Under the pieces are notes generated by a model. The model made no database searches and was not told the origin of the DNA. It saw only the letters and a list, made by a program, of their open reading frames with translations. This document shows, one piece after another, positions 46,765 through 56,927 of a stretch of DNA of 64,000 nucleotides (position 1 is the stretch's first letter; each line of letters opens with the position of its first letter). The position numbers were made by a program, and so were the translations under genes. Where the stretch lies: NCBI RefSeq assembly GCF_024666595.1, contig NZ_CP088296.1, forward strand, positions 1,798,001 through 1,862,000, read 5' to 3'. Source of the stretch: Sphingomonas sp. J315. Lineage in GTDB: Bacteria > Pseudomonadota > Alphaproteobacteria > Sphingomonadales > Sphingomonadaceae.

Positions 46765-49059
46765 ATGGCCGACACGGAATCAGACACGCGCAAGCTTCAG
46801 GTCGCCAATGCGCGGCCCGAGGATAGCGGTCGTGGCCTCGCGCACCTCCCGCGCGCGATGATGGAGTCACTCGGCCTGCAACAGGGCGACGTGGTCGAAA
46901 TCATCGGCAAACGCACCACGCCCGCGCGCGTCGTCTTCCCCTATCCCGAGGATGAGGGGCTGGAGATTCTCCGCATCGACGGGCTTCAGCGCGCCAATGC
47001 CGGCGTCGGCTCGGGCGATTTCGTCGAAGTGCGCAAGGCCGAATCGCGACCTGCGACCCGCGTCGTCTTCGCCCCCGCCCGCCGCGACCTGCGACTCGAA
47101 GGATCGGGCGACGCTCTCCGCCGCACCTTCCTCGGCCGCCCGCTGTGTCAGGGCGACACCATCTCCACCGTCGGGCAACAGCGCGTGTCGGACATGCCCC
47201 CTAATGTGCTCCAGCATCTGCGCGCGCCCGCCTACGCGCTGCAGGAGATCCGCCTGGCCGTCGTCTCCGCCGTCCCGCGCGGCATCGTCCATATCGACGC
47301 GGAGACCGAGATCGAGCTGCGCAACGAGTTCGAGGAAGCGCGCGAGTTGCGCCGCGCCGATGTGACCTATGACGACATCGGCGGCATGGCTGCGACCATC
47401 GATCAGCTGCGCGAGATGGTCGAGCTGCCGTTGCGCTATCCCGAACTGTTCCAGCGGCTCGGCGTCGATCCGCCCAAGGGCGTGCTGCTCCATGGACCGC
47501 CCGGCACCGGCAAGACCCGCCTCGCCCGCGCGGTCGCCAACGAATCCGACGCGCAATTCTTCCTGATCAACGGTCCCGAGATCATGGGGTCGGCCTATGG
47601 CGAATCGGAGAAGCGGCTGCGCGACGTGTTCGAGGAGGCGGCGAAGAACGCCCCCTCGATCGTGTTCATCGACGAGATCGATTCGATCGCGCCCAAGCGC
47701 GGCCAGGTGTCGGGCGAGGCCGAAAAGCGCCTCGTCGCCCAGCTGCTGACGCTGATGGACGGGTTGGAGGCGCGCGCCAACATCGTCGTCATCGCCGCGA
47801 CCAACCGGCCCGAAGCGATCGACGAAGCCCTGCGCCGTCCCGGCCGCTTCGACCGCGAGATCATCGTCGGCGTCCCCGACGAACGCGGTCGTCGCGAGAT
47901 CCTCGGCATCCACACCCGCGGCATGCCGATCGAGGAACGCGTCGATCTCGACGAGCTCGCCCGCACCACCTTCGGCTTTGTCGGTGCAGACATCGCAGCG
48001 CTGGCGCGCGAGGCCGCGATCGAGGCGGTGCGGCGAATCATGCCGCGGCTCAACCTCAGCGAGAAGACCGTCCCTTCCGATGTGCTCGAGACGCTCGCGG
48101 TCACGCGCGAGGATTTCGTCGAAGCACTGAAGCGCGTGCAGCCGAGCGCGATGCGCGAGGTGATGGTGCAAAAGCCGAACATCAAATGGGAGGATGTCGG
48201 CGGCCTCGATGACGCCCAGATGCGGCTGAAGGAAGGCGTCGAGCTGCCGATGCGCGATCCCGACGCGTTCCGCCGCCTCGGCATCCGCCCGGCCAAGGGC
48301 TTTCTGCTCTATGGTCCCCCCGGCACCGGCAAGACCCTGCTGGCCAAGGCGGTGGCGCGTGAGGCGGAGGCGAACTTCATCGCCACCAAGTCGAGCGACC
48401 TCTTGTCCAAATGGTATGGCGAGAGCGAGCAGCAGATCGCCCGCCTCTTCGCCCGCGCACGCCAGGTCGCGCCCTGCGTAATCTTCATCGACGAGCTCGA
48501 CAGCCTTGTTCCCGCACGCGGGTCGGGGATGGGTGAGCCGCAGGTGACCGAGCGCGTGGTCAACACCATCCTCGCCGAGATGGACGGGCTGGAGGAGCTT
48601 CAGTCGGTCGTCGTGATCGGCGCAACCAACCGGCCGAACCTGATCGACCCCGCGCTGATGCGTCCGGGCCGACTCGACGAGCTGATTTATGTCGGCGTCC
48701 CCGATGCCGAGGGGCGCGAGCGCATCCTCAAGATCCAGACGCAAAGGATGCCGCTCGCCGACGATGTCGATCTCGCCGAGGTTGCCGCGCGCACCGAGCG
48801 GTTCACCGGCGCGGACCTGGAGGACGTCACCCGTCGCGCGGGCCTTGCCGCGCTGCGCGAACGCCCGCCGGCAAGCCAGGTGACGATGGCGCATTTCGAA
48901 GCGGCACTCGCCGATTCGCGCGCCACCGTCACACCGGAGATGGAGCGCGAATATGAGCAGATCGTCGCCAAGATGAAGCAGGATGCGGTGGCGCTCAACC
49001 CGATCGGCTTTATCGCTCCGGGGATGCTTCAGGGCCGGACTCGCTTGTCCGAAGACTGA
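46765..49059 (+). CDS. Cdc48/p97/VAT-like AAA ATPase
   Basis: 764 residues from the ATG at 46765. N-domain (about 1-190) of the double-psi beta-barrel type: [34 protein letters not shown]1 AAA domain with [20 protein letters not shown] and [21 protein letters not shown]2 with [20 protein letters not shown] and [20 protein letters not shown]; arginine fingers and sensor residues in place ([40 protein letters not shown]). C-terminal helical tail. Hexameric unfoldase for proteins or complexes, archaeal-like and found only in some bacteria. The leader holds a promoter, anti-SD element and terminator. Confidence 0.95.
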   Translation: MADTESDTRKLQVANARPEDSGRGLAHLPRAMMESLGLQQGDVVEIIGKRTTPARVVFPYPEDEGLEILRIDGLQRANAGVGSGDFVEVRKAESRPATRVVFAPARRDLRLEGSGDALRRTFLGRPLCQGDTISTVGQQRVSDMPPNVLQHLRAPAYALQEIRLAVVSAVPRGIVHIDAETEIELRNEFEEARELRRADVTYDDIGGMAATIDQLREMVELPLRYPELFQRLGVDPPKGVLLHGPPGTGKTRLARAVANESDAQFFLINGPEIMGSAYGESEKRLRDVFEEAAKNAPSIVFIDEIDSIAPKRGQVSGEAEKRLVAQLLTLMDGLEARANIVVIAATNRPEAIDEALRRPGRFDREIIVGVPDERGRREILGIHTRGMPIEERVDLDELARTTFGFVGADIAALAREAAIEAVRRIMPRLNLSEKTVPSDVLETLAVTREDFVEALKRVQPSAMREVMVQKPNIKWEDVGGLDDAQMRLKEGVELPMRDPDAFRRLGIRPAKGFLLYGPPGTGKTLLAKAVAREAEANFIATKSSDLLSKWYGESEQQIARLFARARQVAPCVIFIDELDSLVPARGSGMGEPQVTERVVNTILAEMDGLEELQSVVVIGATNRPNLIDPALMRPGRLDELIYVGVPDAEGRERILKIQTQRMPLADDVDLAEVAARTERFTGADLEDVTRRAGLAALRERPPASQVTMAHFEAALADSRATVTPEMEREYEQIVAKMKQDAVALNPIGFIAPGMLQGRTRLSED

Positions 49060-50327
49060 ACCAGCCATAGGCGACGAGGATCGCGAGGGCGGCGGCCGCG
49101 ACCAGATAGGGGAGCGGCCGCCACCCACCATAGAGCGCGACGCCGATCGACGGGCCGAGGATGAAGGCGGCGCCGTTGATCGACGTCACCTTCCCCGCCA
49201 CCGATCCCTGCGCCCCCTGCCCCACCGCCAGTGACGACCCGGCGGTGAACCCCGGGCGCGAAAAGCCGAAGCCCATCGTCGTCAGAGCGTAAGCCGTGGC
49301 GATGCCGTAGAGCGACGTCGCGGTGCCCGTCGCCAGGCACCCGACCGCACTCAAACTCAGCCCGATCAGCATCAACTGACGCGGGTTGAGCCCCAGCAGC
49401 GGAATGATCCCCCCATTGCACCAGCAGCGCCGACCCCGCGCCCATCATCAGCACGAGTCCCGTCGCCTCGATCGCCTCCAGCGGCGCAACGCCCAGCCGG
49501 TCGATGATCAGGAATCCGATCACCTGCCCCGCCATCGCCTGTGCATGGCCGAGCACCAGGCCACAGATCATCCAGGCGCGCACGCGCGGATCGAGAAAGC
49601 CGATCGGCTCGACCTTGTCCGCAGTCGCCGCGGTGACGCTCGCCCCGCTCGCCTGCCCCCCGATCGAGGGATAGCTCGACGCCGCACCATGGCTGACCGA
49701 TTCGTCGACATCGCGCGGAAGCAGCCGGGCGACCGCGAACAGCATCGCCAGCGCGACGATGCTGAAGATCAGCGCCGGCCCCGCCAGTCCGATCGTCGGT
49801 CCGCCGCGCCACAGATCGCCGAGCACCAGATAGGGCGCGATGGCGGGACCCAGGATCGTGCCCAGTCCGAATGCCGAACCGAGCAGGGTCAGCGCCTTGG
49901 TCCGCTCATCCCGGCTGGTGCGCGACGCGACGATCGCCTGGATCGCGGGCGGTGCCGCCGATCCGAACCCGCCATAGAGCATCCGCGCAGCGACGAAGAA
50001 GGCGAAGGCGGTGACCGGCGCGATCCAGCCATTGATGCCGGCGGCGAGGAACAGCCCGCAAAAGAACAAGGACGCGGTCAGCCCAACCTGCCCCAGCAGC
50101 ACCATGTTGCGCCGCCCGTGCCGGTCGGACCGGTTGGCCCAGAAGGGGGCAACCAGCGTCCACAGCAATGCCGACACCGAAAATGCCGCCGCCACCGCGC
50201 TGTCGGGGACGCCCAGCGACCGCCCCAGCGCGGGCAGCACCGATTGCAGCGCGGTATTGCCCGCCGCGATCACGAACATCACCGCGAACAGGATCACAAA
50301 TGTGCGATCCATTCGCGCGGCGCTCAC
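49010..50327 (-). pseudogene. MFS transporter, frameshifted in a C6 run
   Basis: Major facilitator with about 12 expected helices. It starts at GTG 50327 (GTGA overlap with the monooxygenase-type gene), SAARMDRTFVILFAVMFVIA. Motif A-like FWANRSDRHGRRNMVLLGQV is present, and the frame continues to GSALLVQWG. At the C6 run 49409-49414 the frame is lost; after removing one base it continues IIPLLGLNPRQLMLIGLSLS to the stop at 49010. Substrate unknown; related to multidrug or metabolite efflux. The single extra base is either a mutation or an uncorrected read error. The 3' end overlaps the Cdc48-like gene by 50 bases. Confidence 0.85.
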
Positions 50328-50644
50328 CGCGCCCACTGATGCCCGCGCCGGATATCGACAACCATCAGGTCATAGCGCTGGAGCCATTTGCCGCGCCCCT
50401 CGTGCTGGATGCGGGCATGTTCGGGGTGTTCGCGCCAGGCGACGGCGCTGGCATCGTCGGCCCAATAGCTGATCGTGATCTCGCCCCCCTCGGCGCTGCC
50501 GACCCAGTCGACTCCGCGAAAGCCCGGCTGCTCTGCGACTAGGATCGCCATCGCCTCTGCGGCGGCGGCGTAACCCGGTTCATCCGCGCCGGTGGATTCG
50601 GACACGAAGATCACCGCGACCTGGCCTGTGCGTGGGTGCTCCAT
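50324..50644 (-). CDS. Antibiotic biosynthesis monooxygenase (ABM) domain protein
   Basis: 106 residues. QVAVIFVSESTGADEPGYAA, MAILVAEQPGFRGVDWVGSA and ITISYWADDASAVAWREHPE are typical of small ABM ferredoxin-like-fold enzymes (the YWxDxxxxxxWrxxxEH pattern). Most members act on quinones, heme or polyketides; no substrate is apparent here. GTGA overlap with the MFS gene suggests coupled expression. Confidence 0.88.
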   Translation of the reverse strand: MEHPRTGQVAVIFVSESTGADEPGYAAAAEAMAILVAEQPGFRGVDWVGSAEGGEITISYWADDASAVAWREHPEHARIQHEGRGKWLQRYDLMVVDIRRGHQWAR

Positions 50645-50776
50645 GCGTTTCAGGATGAAACGTTTCTCCCTTCCGCGCAACCGGCGCGGCGAGAACAACG
50701 TTAATGCGCCACGTCGATGATGACAGGACCGTTGCAACTGTCCTACAGCTACGCGACACCGACTTGAGGATTGTTG

Positions 50777-51400
50777 ATGACCGGTTCGACCACGATTGCC
50801 CGCACGAAGCGCAAGACTTCGCGCCCGCTTTCGCCCCAGGCGCTGTTTCTCCAGGGATTTTTCAAGCATCCGGTGATGGTCGGTTCGATCATTCCTTCTT
50901 CGGGCAAGCTGATCCGCAAGATGCTCGGCCCGGTGGATTGGGACCGGTGCAACCTGTTCGTCGAATATGGCCCGGGCGTCGGCACCTTCTGCCGCCATAT
51001 CCTTGACCGGCTCGGCCCGAACGCCAAATATATCGTCATCGACACCAACCCGGATTTCGTCGCCTATCTGCGTGCGACGATCGTCGACCCGCGCTTTTCG
51101 GCGATTCACGGATCGGCGGCTGACGTGAACGCGATCGTCGCCGACCATGGCGAGACGCATGCCGACTATGTCCTGTCGGGCCTGCCCTTCTCGACCCTGC
51201 CCGCCGGAGTGGGCGAGGAAATCGCCGAGGCAACGCATCGCGTCCTGCGCCCTGGCGGTCAGTTCTTGGTCTATCAGTTCAATCCGAACGTGCGCAATTT
51301 CCTGACCCCGCATTTCCCGCGCATCGATCATGCGATGGAATGGTGGAACATGCCCCCGGCACAACTGTGGTGGGCGTGGAAGGATGCACCCGCCGATTGA
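50777..51400 (+). CDS. PmtA-like phospholipid/SAM-dependent methyltransferase
   Basis: 207 residues from the ATG at 50777, with AGGA six bases ahead. Class I SAM-methyltransferase: [20 protein letters not shown] (motif I), [20 protein letters not shown] (motif II), [20 protein letters not shown]. The N-terminal basic amphipathic region ([20 protein letters not shown]) resembles the membrane-binding segment of alphaproteobacterial phosphatidylethanolamine N-methyltransferases. Could make phosphatidylcholine precursors; the head-group specificity is inferred. Confidence 0.85.
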   Translation: MTGSTTIARTKRKTSRPLSPQALFLQGFFKHPVMVGSIIPSSGKLIRKMLGPVDWDRCNLFVEYGPGVGTFCRHILDRLGPNAKYIVIDTNPDFVAYLRATIVDPRFSAIHGSAADVNAIVADHGETHADYVLSGLPFSTLPAGVGEEIAEATHRVLRPGGQFLVYQFNPNVRNFLTPHFPRIDHAMEWWNMPPAQLWWAWKDAPAD

Positions 51401-51432
51401 CGGGAGCCACGGCGCACCACACATCTGCGCGC

Positions 51433-51843
51433 ATGGATCAGCTCAACCTGCCTGAGTCGGAGTGGCGCCAGCGCCTTACTCCCGAACAATATCATGTGCT
51501 GCGCGAAGCCGGGACCGAGCGCGCCTTTTCGGGCCATTATTCGGACAACAAGGCCGACGGCATCTATCGCTGCGCCGGGTGTCAGCTCGAACTGTTCGAC
51601 AGCGACGACAAATATGATTCGGGATCGGGCTGGCCCAGCTTCACCCGACCGGTCGCGACCGATCATGTCAGCGAGCATCGCGATGTCAGCCACGGCATGA
51701 CCCGGGTCGAGGTCCGTTGCGCCCGATGCGACGGACATCAGGGCCATGTCTTCCCCGACGGCCCGCCGCCCACCGGCCTGCGCTACTGCATCAACTCGGT
51801 CGCGTTGGAGTTCCGCGCCCGAGCAGCGTTATCGGACGAATGA
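51433..51843 (+). CDS. msrB: Peptide-methionine (R)-S-oxide reductase
   Basis: 136 residues from the ATG at 51433. Zinc cysteines in [20 protein letters not shown] and [20 protein letters not shown], catalytic cysteine in [13 protein letters not shown]. Reduces methionine-R-sulfoxide in proteins with thioredoxin. All residues needed for activity are present. Follows the methyltransferase closely on the same strand. Confidence 0.96.
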   Translation: MDQLNLPESEWRQRLTPEQYHVLREAGTERAFSGHYSDNKADGIYRCAGCQLELFDSDDKYDSGSGWPSFTRPVATDHVSEHRDVSHGMTRVEVRCARCDGHQGHVFPDGPPPTGLRYCINSVALEFRARAALSDE

Positions 51844-51905
51844 TTCACGCGATCGAAACGCTTGTGACAGCATCGGTTCACTCGTAAATCGTCACACAGC
51901 GTCCA

Positions 51906-54026
51906 ATGGCCATCCGCAAACCAACGCTCTCGCCCAAGGCGCGCCGCATCCTTATCTGGGTGGCTGGCGGAGCCGCGCTCACGGCGCTCGCGGCGTTCAT
52001 CGCGCTGCTGATCGCGGTCTATACGGCCAAGGCGTCGCTGCCGAGCTATGAGGAGCTCAAATCCTCGCCCAACGGCCAGATGATCCGCGTTCATGCCGCC
52101 GACGGCACGGTGATCGTGTCGCTCGGGCCGAGCTATGGCGAGTGGATCGAATATGACAAGATTCCGGAGCCAATGCGCGACGCGATGGTGGCGATCGAGG
52201 ATCGCCGATTCCGCTCGCACTGGGGCGTCGATCCGGTCGCGCTGATGCGCATCACCAAATTCGCGATCGACAATCGCGGCACCGGCCGCCGGCTTCAGGG
52301 CGCGTCGACGATCACGCAACAGGTCGCGCGCACCATCTTCCTGTCGAACAAATACGATGTCGGGCGCAAGTTCCGGGAGATGATCCTGGCGCTCGCCCTG
52401 GAGCGCAAGTTCACCAAGGACCAGATCCTCGAACTCTACCTCAACAAGGTCTATTTCGGCGGTGGTGCCTATGGCATCGACGCCGCGTCGCGCACCTTTT
52501 TCGGCCATCCGGCGACCAATCTGACCCTGTCGGAAGCGGCGGTGATCGCGGGTCTGGTCAAGGCACCGTCACGCTACTCGCCGACCGCCGATGCGCAGGC
52601 AGCGGTCGGGCGCGCCAGCGTGGTGCTCGACGTGATGGTCGAAACCGGTGCGCTGACCGCAGAAGAGGCCGCGACCGCAAGCCCCGCCAAGGTCAAGCTC
52701 GCCGCCGCGCCCAAGCAGAACAGCGTCCGTTACTTCACCGACTGGGCGCTGCCCCAGCTCGAAGTGCTGATCGACGAGACCGTTGCCCCGCTCGACGTGT
52801 GGACGACGATCGACCTCAAGATGCAGAATGCCGCGACCCAGGCGATTCAGGCGAACACGCCGGCAGGGGCGCAGGGTGCATTGGTCAGCCTCGATCGTGA
52901 CGGGGCGGTACGCGCGATGGTCGGCGGGCGCGACTATGTCTCGTCGATCTACAACCGCGCGACCCAGGCGACCCGCCAGCCGGGATCGGCGTTCAAGCTG
53001 TTCGTCTATCTCGCCGCGCTGGAATCGGGGCGCAAGGTCGAGGACCGCGTGGTCGATGAACCGGTGACGATCAACGGCTGGAGCCCGCGCAACAATAGCG
53101 GACGATTCAGCGGCGAGATGACGCTGCGCTCTGCCTTCGCCTATTCGATCAACACCGTCGCGGCAAAGCTGGGACAGGAGACCGGCTTCGGGACCGTCGC
53201 CGACATGGCGCGGCGCTTTGGCGTCACGACGCCGATCAATACTCAGCCGGCGATGGTGCTCGGCACTTCCAACGTCCGCCTGATCGACATGGCCCGCGCG
53301 TTCGCATCGGTCGGGCAAAAGGGCGTGGCGGTCACCCCCTATGCCATCACCCGCGTTACCGCGAACGGCGCGGTGATCTACCAGCATGAAGTCGATACCT
53401 CGCGCGTGCTGGTCGCGCCCTATGTCGCGGCGCAGATGACCGATCTGCTCCAGACCGCGGTCAACACCGGCACCGGTCGCGCGGCGCAGATCGGCCGCCC
53501 CGTCGCGGGCAAGACCGGCACGACGTCCTCGAACAAGGATGGCTGGTTCCTCGGCTTCTCCTCCGGCCTCACCACCGGCGTATGGATGGGCCGCGACGAT
53601 GCCAAGCGCGTCGGCGGGCTTCAGGGCGGCACCGCGCCCGCACGTGCCTTCGCCAATTTCATGCGCGTCGCCGTCGCCAATCGCCCGGTCGAGAATTTCG
53701 AGACCGAGGTGACGCTGCCCGAATGGCAGCTTGAGCCTGATGAAGAGGCGTGGGGTGAAGCCGATAATGGCGTGTTCGTCGATGAAGACGGCAATCCGGT
53801 CGCGCGCGACGGCGGCGAGGGTGGCGAGGCGATCGAAGGCGAGCCCGCAGCGAGCGATGAGGGCGGCATCAGCCAGGACTGGCTCGACCGCATGACCGGC
53901 CGCGACGCCCCGCGCGACCCGCAACCGGCACCGCGCCGCGACCCCGCCGACCGCCCGCCGCAGCAGCAGCAACAGCCGCCGCGCGAGCCGCTACGCGCGC
54001 CTCAGGACGACCGCCCGAACGAATGA
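51906..54026 (+). CDS. Class A penicillin-binding protein (PBP1A family)
   Basis: 706 residues. One transmembrane helix (WVAGGAALTALAAFIALLIA). Glycosyltransferase domain with AIEDRRFRSHWGVDPVALMR and GASTITQQVARTIFLSN; transpeptidase domain with SxxK in RQPGSAFKLFVYL, SxN in AYSINTVAAKLG and KTG in VAGKTGTTSSNKDG. The C-terminal 100 residues are acidic then Gln/Pro/Arg-rich and probably disordered. Polymerizes and crosslinks peptidoglycan in the periplasm. The 3' end overlaps a convergent gene by 25 bases. Confidence 0.97.
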   Translation: MAIRKPTLSPKARRILIWVAGGAALTALAAFIALLIAVYTAKASLPSYEELKSSPNGQMIRVHAADGTVIVSLGPSYGEWIEYDKIPEPMRDAMVAIEDRRFRSHWGVDPVALMRITKFAIDNRGTGRRLQGASTITQQVARTIFLSNKYDVGRKFREMILALALERKFTKDQILELYLNKVYFGGGAYGIDAASRTFFGHPATNLTLSEAAVIAGLVKAPSRYSPTADAQAAVGRASVVLDVMVETGALTAEEAATASPAKVKLAAAPKQNSVRYFTDWALPQLEVLIDETVAPLDVWTTIDLKMQNAATQAIQANTPAGAQGALVSLDRDGAVRAMVGGRDYVSSIYNRATQATRQPGSAFKLFVYLAALESGRKVEDRVVDEPVTINGWSPRNNSGRFSGEMTLRSAFAYSINTVAAKLGQETGFGTVADMARRFGVTTPINTQPAMVLGTSNVRLIDMARAFASVGQKGVAVTPYAITRVTANGAVIYQHEVDTSRVLVAPYVAAQMTDLLQTAVNTGTGRAAQIGRPVAGKTGTTSSNKDGWFLGFSSGLTTGVWMGRDDAKRVGGLQGGTAPARAFANFMRVAVANRPVENFETEVTLPEWQLEPDEEAWGEADNGVFVDEDGNPVARDGGEGGEAIEGEPAASDEGGISQDWLDRMTGRDAPRDPQPAPRRDPADRPPQQQQQPPREPLRAPQDDRPNE

Positions 54027-54676
54027 AGCCGCATCGCGTTGCTGCGCAGCCACGCCCGTTCCGGCACAGGGTCGCGGCCATAGAGCGTGCGGACCAAGTC
54101 ATGGAACGCCGGGCTGTGGTTCATGTGCGTGCGATGTGCCACCTCATGCGCCACCGTCGCGCGGCGCACGGCAGGCGGGGCGAGGATCAGCCGCCAGTTA
54201 TAGCGGATCACCCCCGACGACGCGCAGCTGCCCCAGCGCCCCTTGGGATCGCCGATTGCAACCTTGCTGACCGTAACCCCGGATAGGGTCGCATATTCGG
54301 CGGTCTCGGCGCTCAGCGTGTCGAGCGCCTGTCTACGCAACCAGCGTTCGATCCGTCGCTCACAGCCCTCCCGCGGCCCGCCCACGATGATCTGCCCATC
54401 GTCGAGCACCGGGGTGCGCGGAAACCCGCTGTCCCAGCCCAGCGCAACCTCTTCGCCCAGATACAGGATCGTCGCCCCCGGTTCGAATGGCGTCGGCGCG
54501 GCGCGGTTGGCGAGTGCCTTCGCAATCCACTCCCCCTGCCCCTCGGCCCAGCGCAGCGCCGGCCCGGCGGGCGCGCGCGGCGGAATCGTCAGCCGCACCG
54601 CACCGGTCGCCTGATCGACCGACAACCGCATCGTCCGCGCTCGCGGATGGCGCACGACCTGGATCGGCACGCTCAC
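54002..54676 (-). CDS. YgjP-like metallopeptidase
   Basis: 224 residues, the DUF45/M48-related YgjP family. Zinc site: VAHEVAHRTHMNHSPAFHDL contains HExxH and the downstream His. Upstream block YATLSGVTVSKVAIGDPKGR then WGSCASSGVIRYNWRLILAP is the other family signature. Function unknown; often cytoplasmic. Coupled by 4-base overlap with the YcgN gene before it. Confidence 0.91.
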   Translation of the reverse strand: MSVPIQVVRHPRARTMRLSVDQATGAVRLTIPPRAPAGPALRWAEGQGEWIAKALANRAAPTPFEPGATILYLGEEVALGWDSGFPRTPVLDDGQIIVGGPREGCERRIERWLRRQALDTLSAETAEYATLSGVTVSKVAIGDPKGRWGSCASSGVIRYNWRLILAPPAVRRATVAHEVAHRTHMNHSPAFHDLVRTLYGRDPVPERAWLRSNAMRLHSFGRSS

Positions 54677-55110
54677 AGGATACGGTCGACCATATGATGC
54701 TCGAGGTCGCCGGCGACATCCTCCGAAATCGTCCAGCCACGGGTCGATTCACCCGCCTCATGCACGCTCTCGCGGCTGCCAGAGATCAGATAATGCCAGT
54801 CGGGCAGCGGTTCGCCCGCCGCGCGCAGCCGATAGGCACAGGTCACCGGCAGCCACGGAATGTCGTCGACATTCCCCGCATTCAGCCGCACGCATTCGGC
54901 GACATAGGCGTGGCGATGGCGATAATCGCTGCACCGCCCCTGATCGCGATCAAGCAGGCGGCATGCGACATTGGTCGCATAGAGGTCACCGGTATCGGCG
55001 TCCTCGATCTTGTGCAGACAGCATTTGCCGCACCCGTCGCACAGCGCCTCCCACTGCGCGCGGTCGAGCCGGGCGAGCGGCATTTCCCAGAAGCGGGTCA
55101 GCCGATCCAC
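54673..55110 (-). CDS. YcgN-family cysteine-cluster protein (UPF0260)
   Basis: 145 residues. CDGCGKCCLHKIED, CRLLDRDQGRCSDY and ECVRL...CAYRL give a dense set of cysteines that may bind an iron-sulfur cluster or zinc. Start MDRLTRFWEMPLARLDRAQW is conserved in the family. Overlaps the end of the SCO gene by 13 bases and the YgjP gene by 4, so the three are one operon. Function unknown. Confidence 0.9.
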   Translation of the reverse strand: MDRLTRFWEMPLARLDRAQWEALCDGCGKCCLHKIEDADTGDLYATNVACRLLDRDQGRCSDYRHRHAYVAECVRLNAGNVDDIPWLPVTCAYRLRAAGEPLPDWHYLISGSRESVHEAGESTRGWTISEDVAGDLEHHMVDRIL

Positions 55111-55691
55111 CGCGTGATTTCCGCGACGATCGCGTCAGGGCTCTGTTCCTGCGGCAGCAGCGCGATCGGTTCGCCATTGGGGCCCATCAGATAGGCCTGA
55201 CGCCCATGGTCCATCAGATAGCCGGTCGGCGTCTCGCGCTTGGCATAGGGGACGCGATAGACCTTGGCTGCCGCATCGACCTGCGCCGCGCTCCCGGTCA
55301 GCCCGACCATGCGCGGGTGGAACGCGGCCGTGAACTCCTTGACCACCGCCGGCGTGTCGCGCGCCGGGTCGATCGACACGAAGACCGGCACGATCTTCGC
55401 CGCCAGCTCGGGATTCTGCTGATCGAGCCGCTTCATCGCGCCGCCGATATTCTGGACATCGACCGGGCAGACATCGGGGCAGAAGGTGTAGCCGAAATAC
55501 ATGATCCGGTACTTGCCGGCGAACGCCTTCTCGGTGACGGTCTTGCCGTCGCCATTGACCAGCGTGAACGGCCCGCCGATCGACGCTCCGGCGAGCGGGG
55601 CGTCGGCGAGCGACTTGGGTTGCGGCGCACCTCCGCCGCAGGCGGCGAGCGCCAAAGCCAATGGAAGCGCGAAGAAGGATATCCTGTTCAT
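55098..55691 (-). CDS. SCO1/SenC/PrrC family copper-binding lipoprotein
   Basis: 197 residues from the ATG at 55691. Lipoprotein signal with lipobox LAAC. Thioredoxin fold with the copper-binding FCPDVCPVDVQNIGGAM and distal His in TGYLMDHGRQAYLMG. Delivers copper to cytochrome c oxidase CuA, or acts as a thiol oxidoreductase in the periplasm. First of the three-gene minus-strand operon with the YcgN and YgjP genes. Confidence 0.94.
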   Translation of the reverse strand: MNRISFFALPLALALAACGGGAPQPKSLADAPLAGASIGGPFTLVNGDGKTVTEKAFAGKYRIMYFGYTFCPDVCPVDVQNIGGAMKRLDQQNPELAAKIVPVFVSIDPARDTPAVVKEFTAAFHPRMVGLTGSAAQVDAAAKVYRVPYAKRETPTGYLMDHGRQAYLMGPNGEPIALLPQEQSPDAIVAEITRWIG

Positions 55692-55762
55692 GACAAGGCG
55701 ACCCATGATCTGATAGGGAGGGTTAGGCAAGGCTTGCATCCTATCGGGGGTTTGTTCCGACC

Positions 55763-56362
55763 ATGTTGACCGTTTCGTCCCGGCTCGTATTCGCCGCGGT
55801 ACTGCTGTGCGTTGCGCTTCCCGCTGGTGCCCAGCGCTTTTCCGAAAGCTATCTGTTCCTCAAGGCTGTGCGCGAGCAGGATGGCAACAAGGTCACCGAA
55901 TATCTGAGCGCGCCCGGCCAGACGATCGTCAACGTCAAGGGCGACGATGGCGACGCGGCGATCCATATCGTCGCCAAGCGCCGCGACATGACCTATCTGC
56001 GCTTCATCCTCGCGCGCGGGGGCAATGTGAATCTGCAGGACGGGCAGGGCAACAGTCCGCTGATGCTTGCCGTCGAGGCCAACTGGCCCGAGGGGATCCG
56101 GGAAATCCTCACCCGCAAGGGCAATGTCAATCTGGCCAATAATGGGGGCGAGACTCCGCTGATGCGCGCCGTCCAGCGCCGCGATCTCGAACTGGTCCAG
56201 CTGCTCCTCACCAGCGGTGCCGACCCCGACATGGTCGATCGGCTTGCGGGCCTGAGCGCTCGCGACTATGCCGCCCGCGATACCCGCGCGCCGGCCGTCG
56301 CCGAAGCGCTCAAAAATGCCCCCAAGGTCCAGAAGCGCGCGGTCTCCGGCCCGAGTTTCTAA
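55763..56362 (+). CDS. Secreted ankyrin-repeat protein
   Basis: 199 residues with a signal peptide (LVFAAVLLCVALPAGAQ). Four ankyrin repeats: VKGDDGDAAIHIVAKRRDMT, GNVNLQDGQGNSPLMLAVEA, GNVNLANNGGETPLMRAVQR and ADPDMVDRLAGLSARDYAAR. A periplasmic protein-binding scaffold; binding partner unknown. Divergent from the SCO gene; stop overlaps the convergent MmcB gene by 4 bases. Confidence 0.92.
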   Translation: MLTVSSRLVFAAVLLCVALPAGAQRFSESYLFLKAVREQDGNKVTEYLSAPGQTIVNVKGDDGDAAIHIVAKRRDMTYLRFILARGGNVNLQDGQGNSPLMLAVEANWPEGIREILTRKGNVNLANNGGETPLMRAVQRRDLELVQLLLTSGADPDMVDRLAGLSARDYAARDTRAPAVAEALKNAPKVQKRAVSGPSF

Positions 56363-56877
56363 CTACCCCAACCCAGTCCATCCGCTTCGGGGTCGGTCAG
56401 CGTGATCACCCGCCGCGCCGCGCGGCGGGCAAAGGCCAATGTGCATTTGCGCCGTGTCGCGCTCGCCAGCGGCACGGTCCGCGCCTCGCGCACGATCGCC
56501 GCGTCGTAGCGGTCGGCGACGATCACCCCGGCGCGCTCGGGCAGGAAATCGGGACGGTCGAACGGCGCCAGATCGAATCCAGCCGGCACGGCCCAGAAAT
56601 AACGGTCGCAATGGGCGAGATAGTCGGTCCACTTGCCGTCGCCGATCAGGTCGGCGCGCGACACCTTGACCTCGACGATCACGATCTCGCCGCGCAGGTT
56701 GAGCGCCATCAGGTCGGCGCGTCGTCCATCGCCCAGCGGCACTTCCGCCATCGCAATCGTCTCGTGCCGCAGCAGCATGCGGCAAACGCCGCGCGTCACA
56801 TCGGCGGCGATGAGTGGCGCAGCCGCAGCGTCGAGCTCTGGATCAACGGGAAAGGCCGGGGAAGGCATCGAAACCAT
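56359..56877 (-). CDS. mmcB: MmcB-family DNA repair-associated nuclease-like protein
   Basis: 172 residues. RGEIVIVEVKVSRADLIGDGKW is the restriction-endonuclease-like core (E-x-K with a preceding D in RADLMALNL), DYLAHCDRYFWAVPAGFDLA and PERAGVIVADRYDAAIVREA are further MmcB blocks. In Caulobacter MmcB is linked with mutagenic DNA repair by ImuB/DnaE2. A second ATG at 56868 is possible. Symbol given from family recognition, not a search. Confidence 0.83.
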   Translation of the reverse strand: MVSMPSPAFPVDPELDAAAAPLIAADVTRGVCRMLLRHETIAMAEVPLGDGRRADLMALNLRGEIVIVEVKVSRADLIGDGKWTDYLAHCDRYFWAVPAGFDLAPFDRPDFLPERAGVIVADRYDAAIVREARTVPLASATRRKCTLAFARRAARRVITLTDPEADGLGWGS

Positions 56878-56927
56878 CCCCGGCCCTTAGAACATTTGAC
56901 GAACGAACGAAAGCCCGTCCGGCAGGA

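Noticed and set aside
46867..49131. A 754-codon open frame opposite the Cdc48-like gene
   Set aside because: Same cause: no recognisable motif, and it mirrors a strongly conserved gene.
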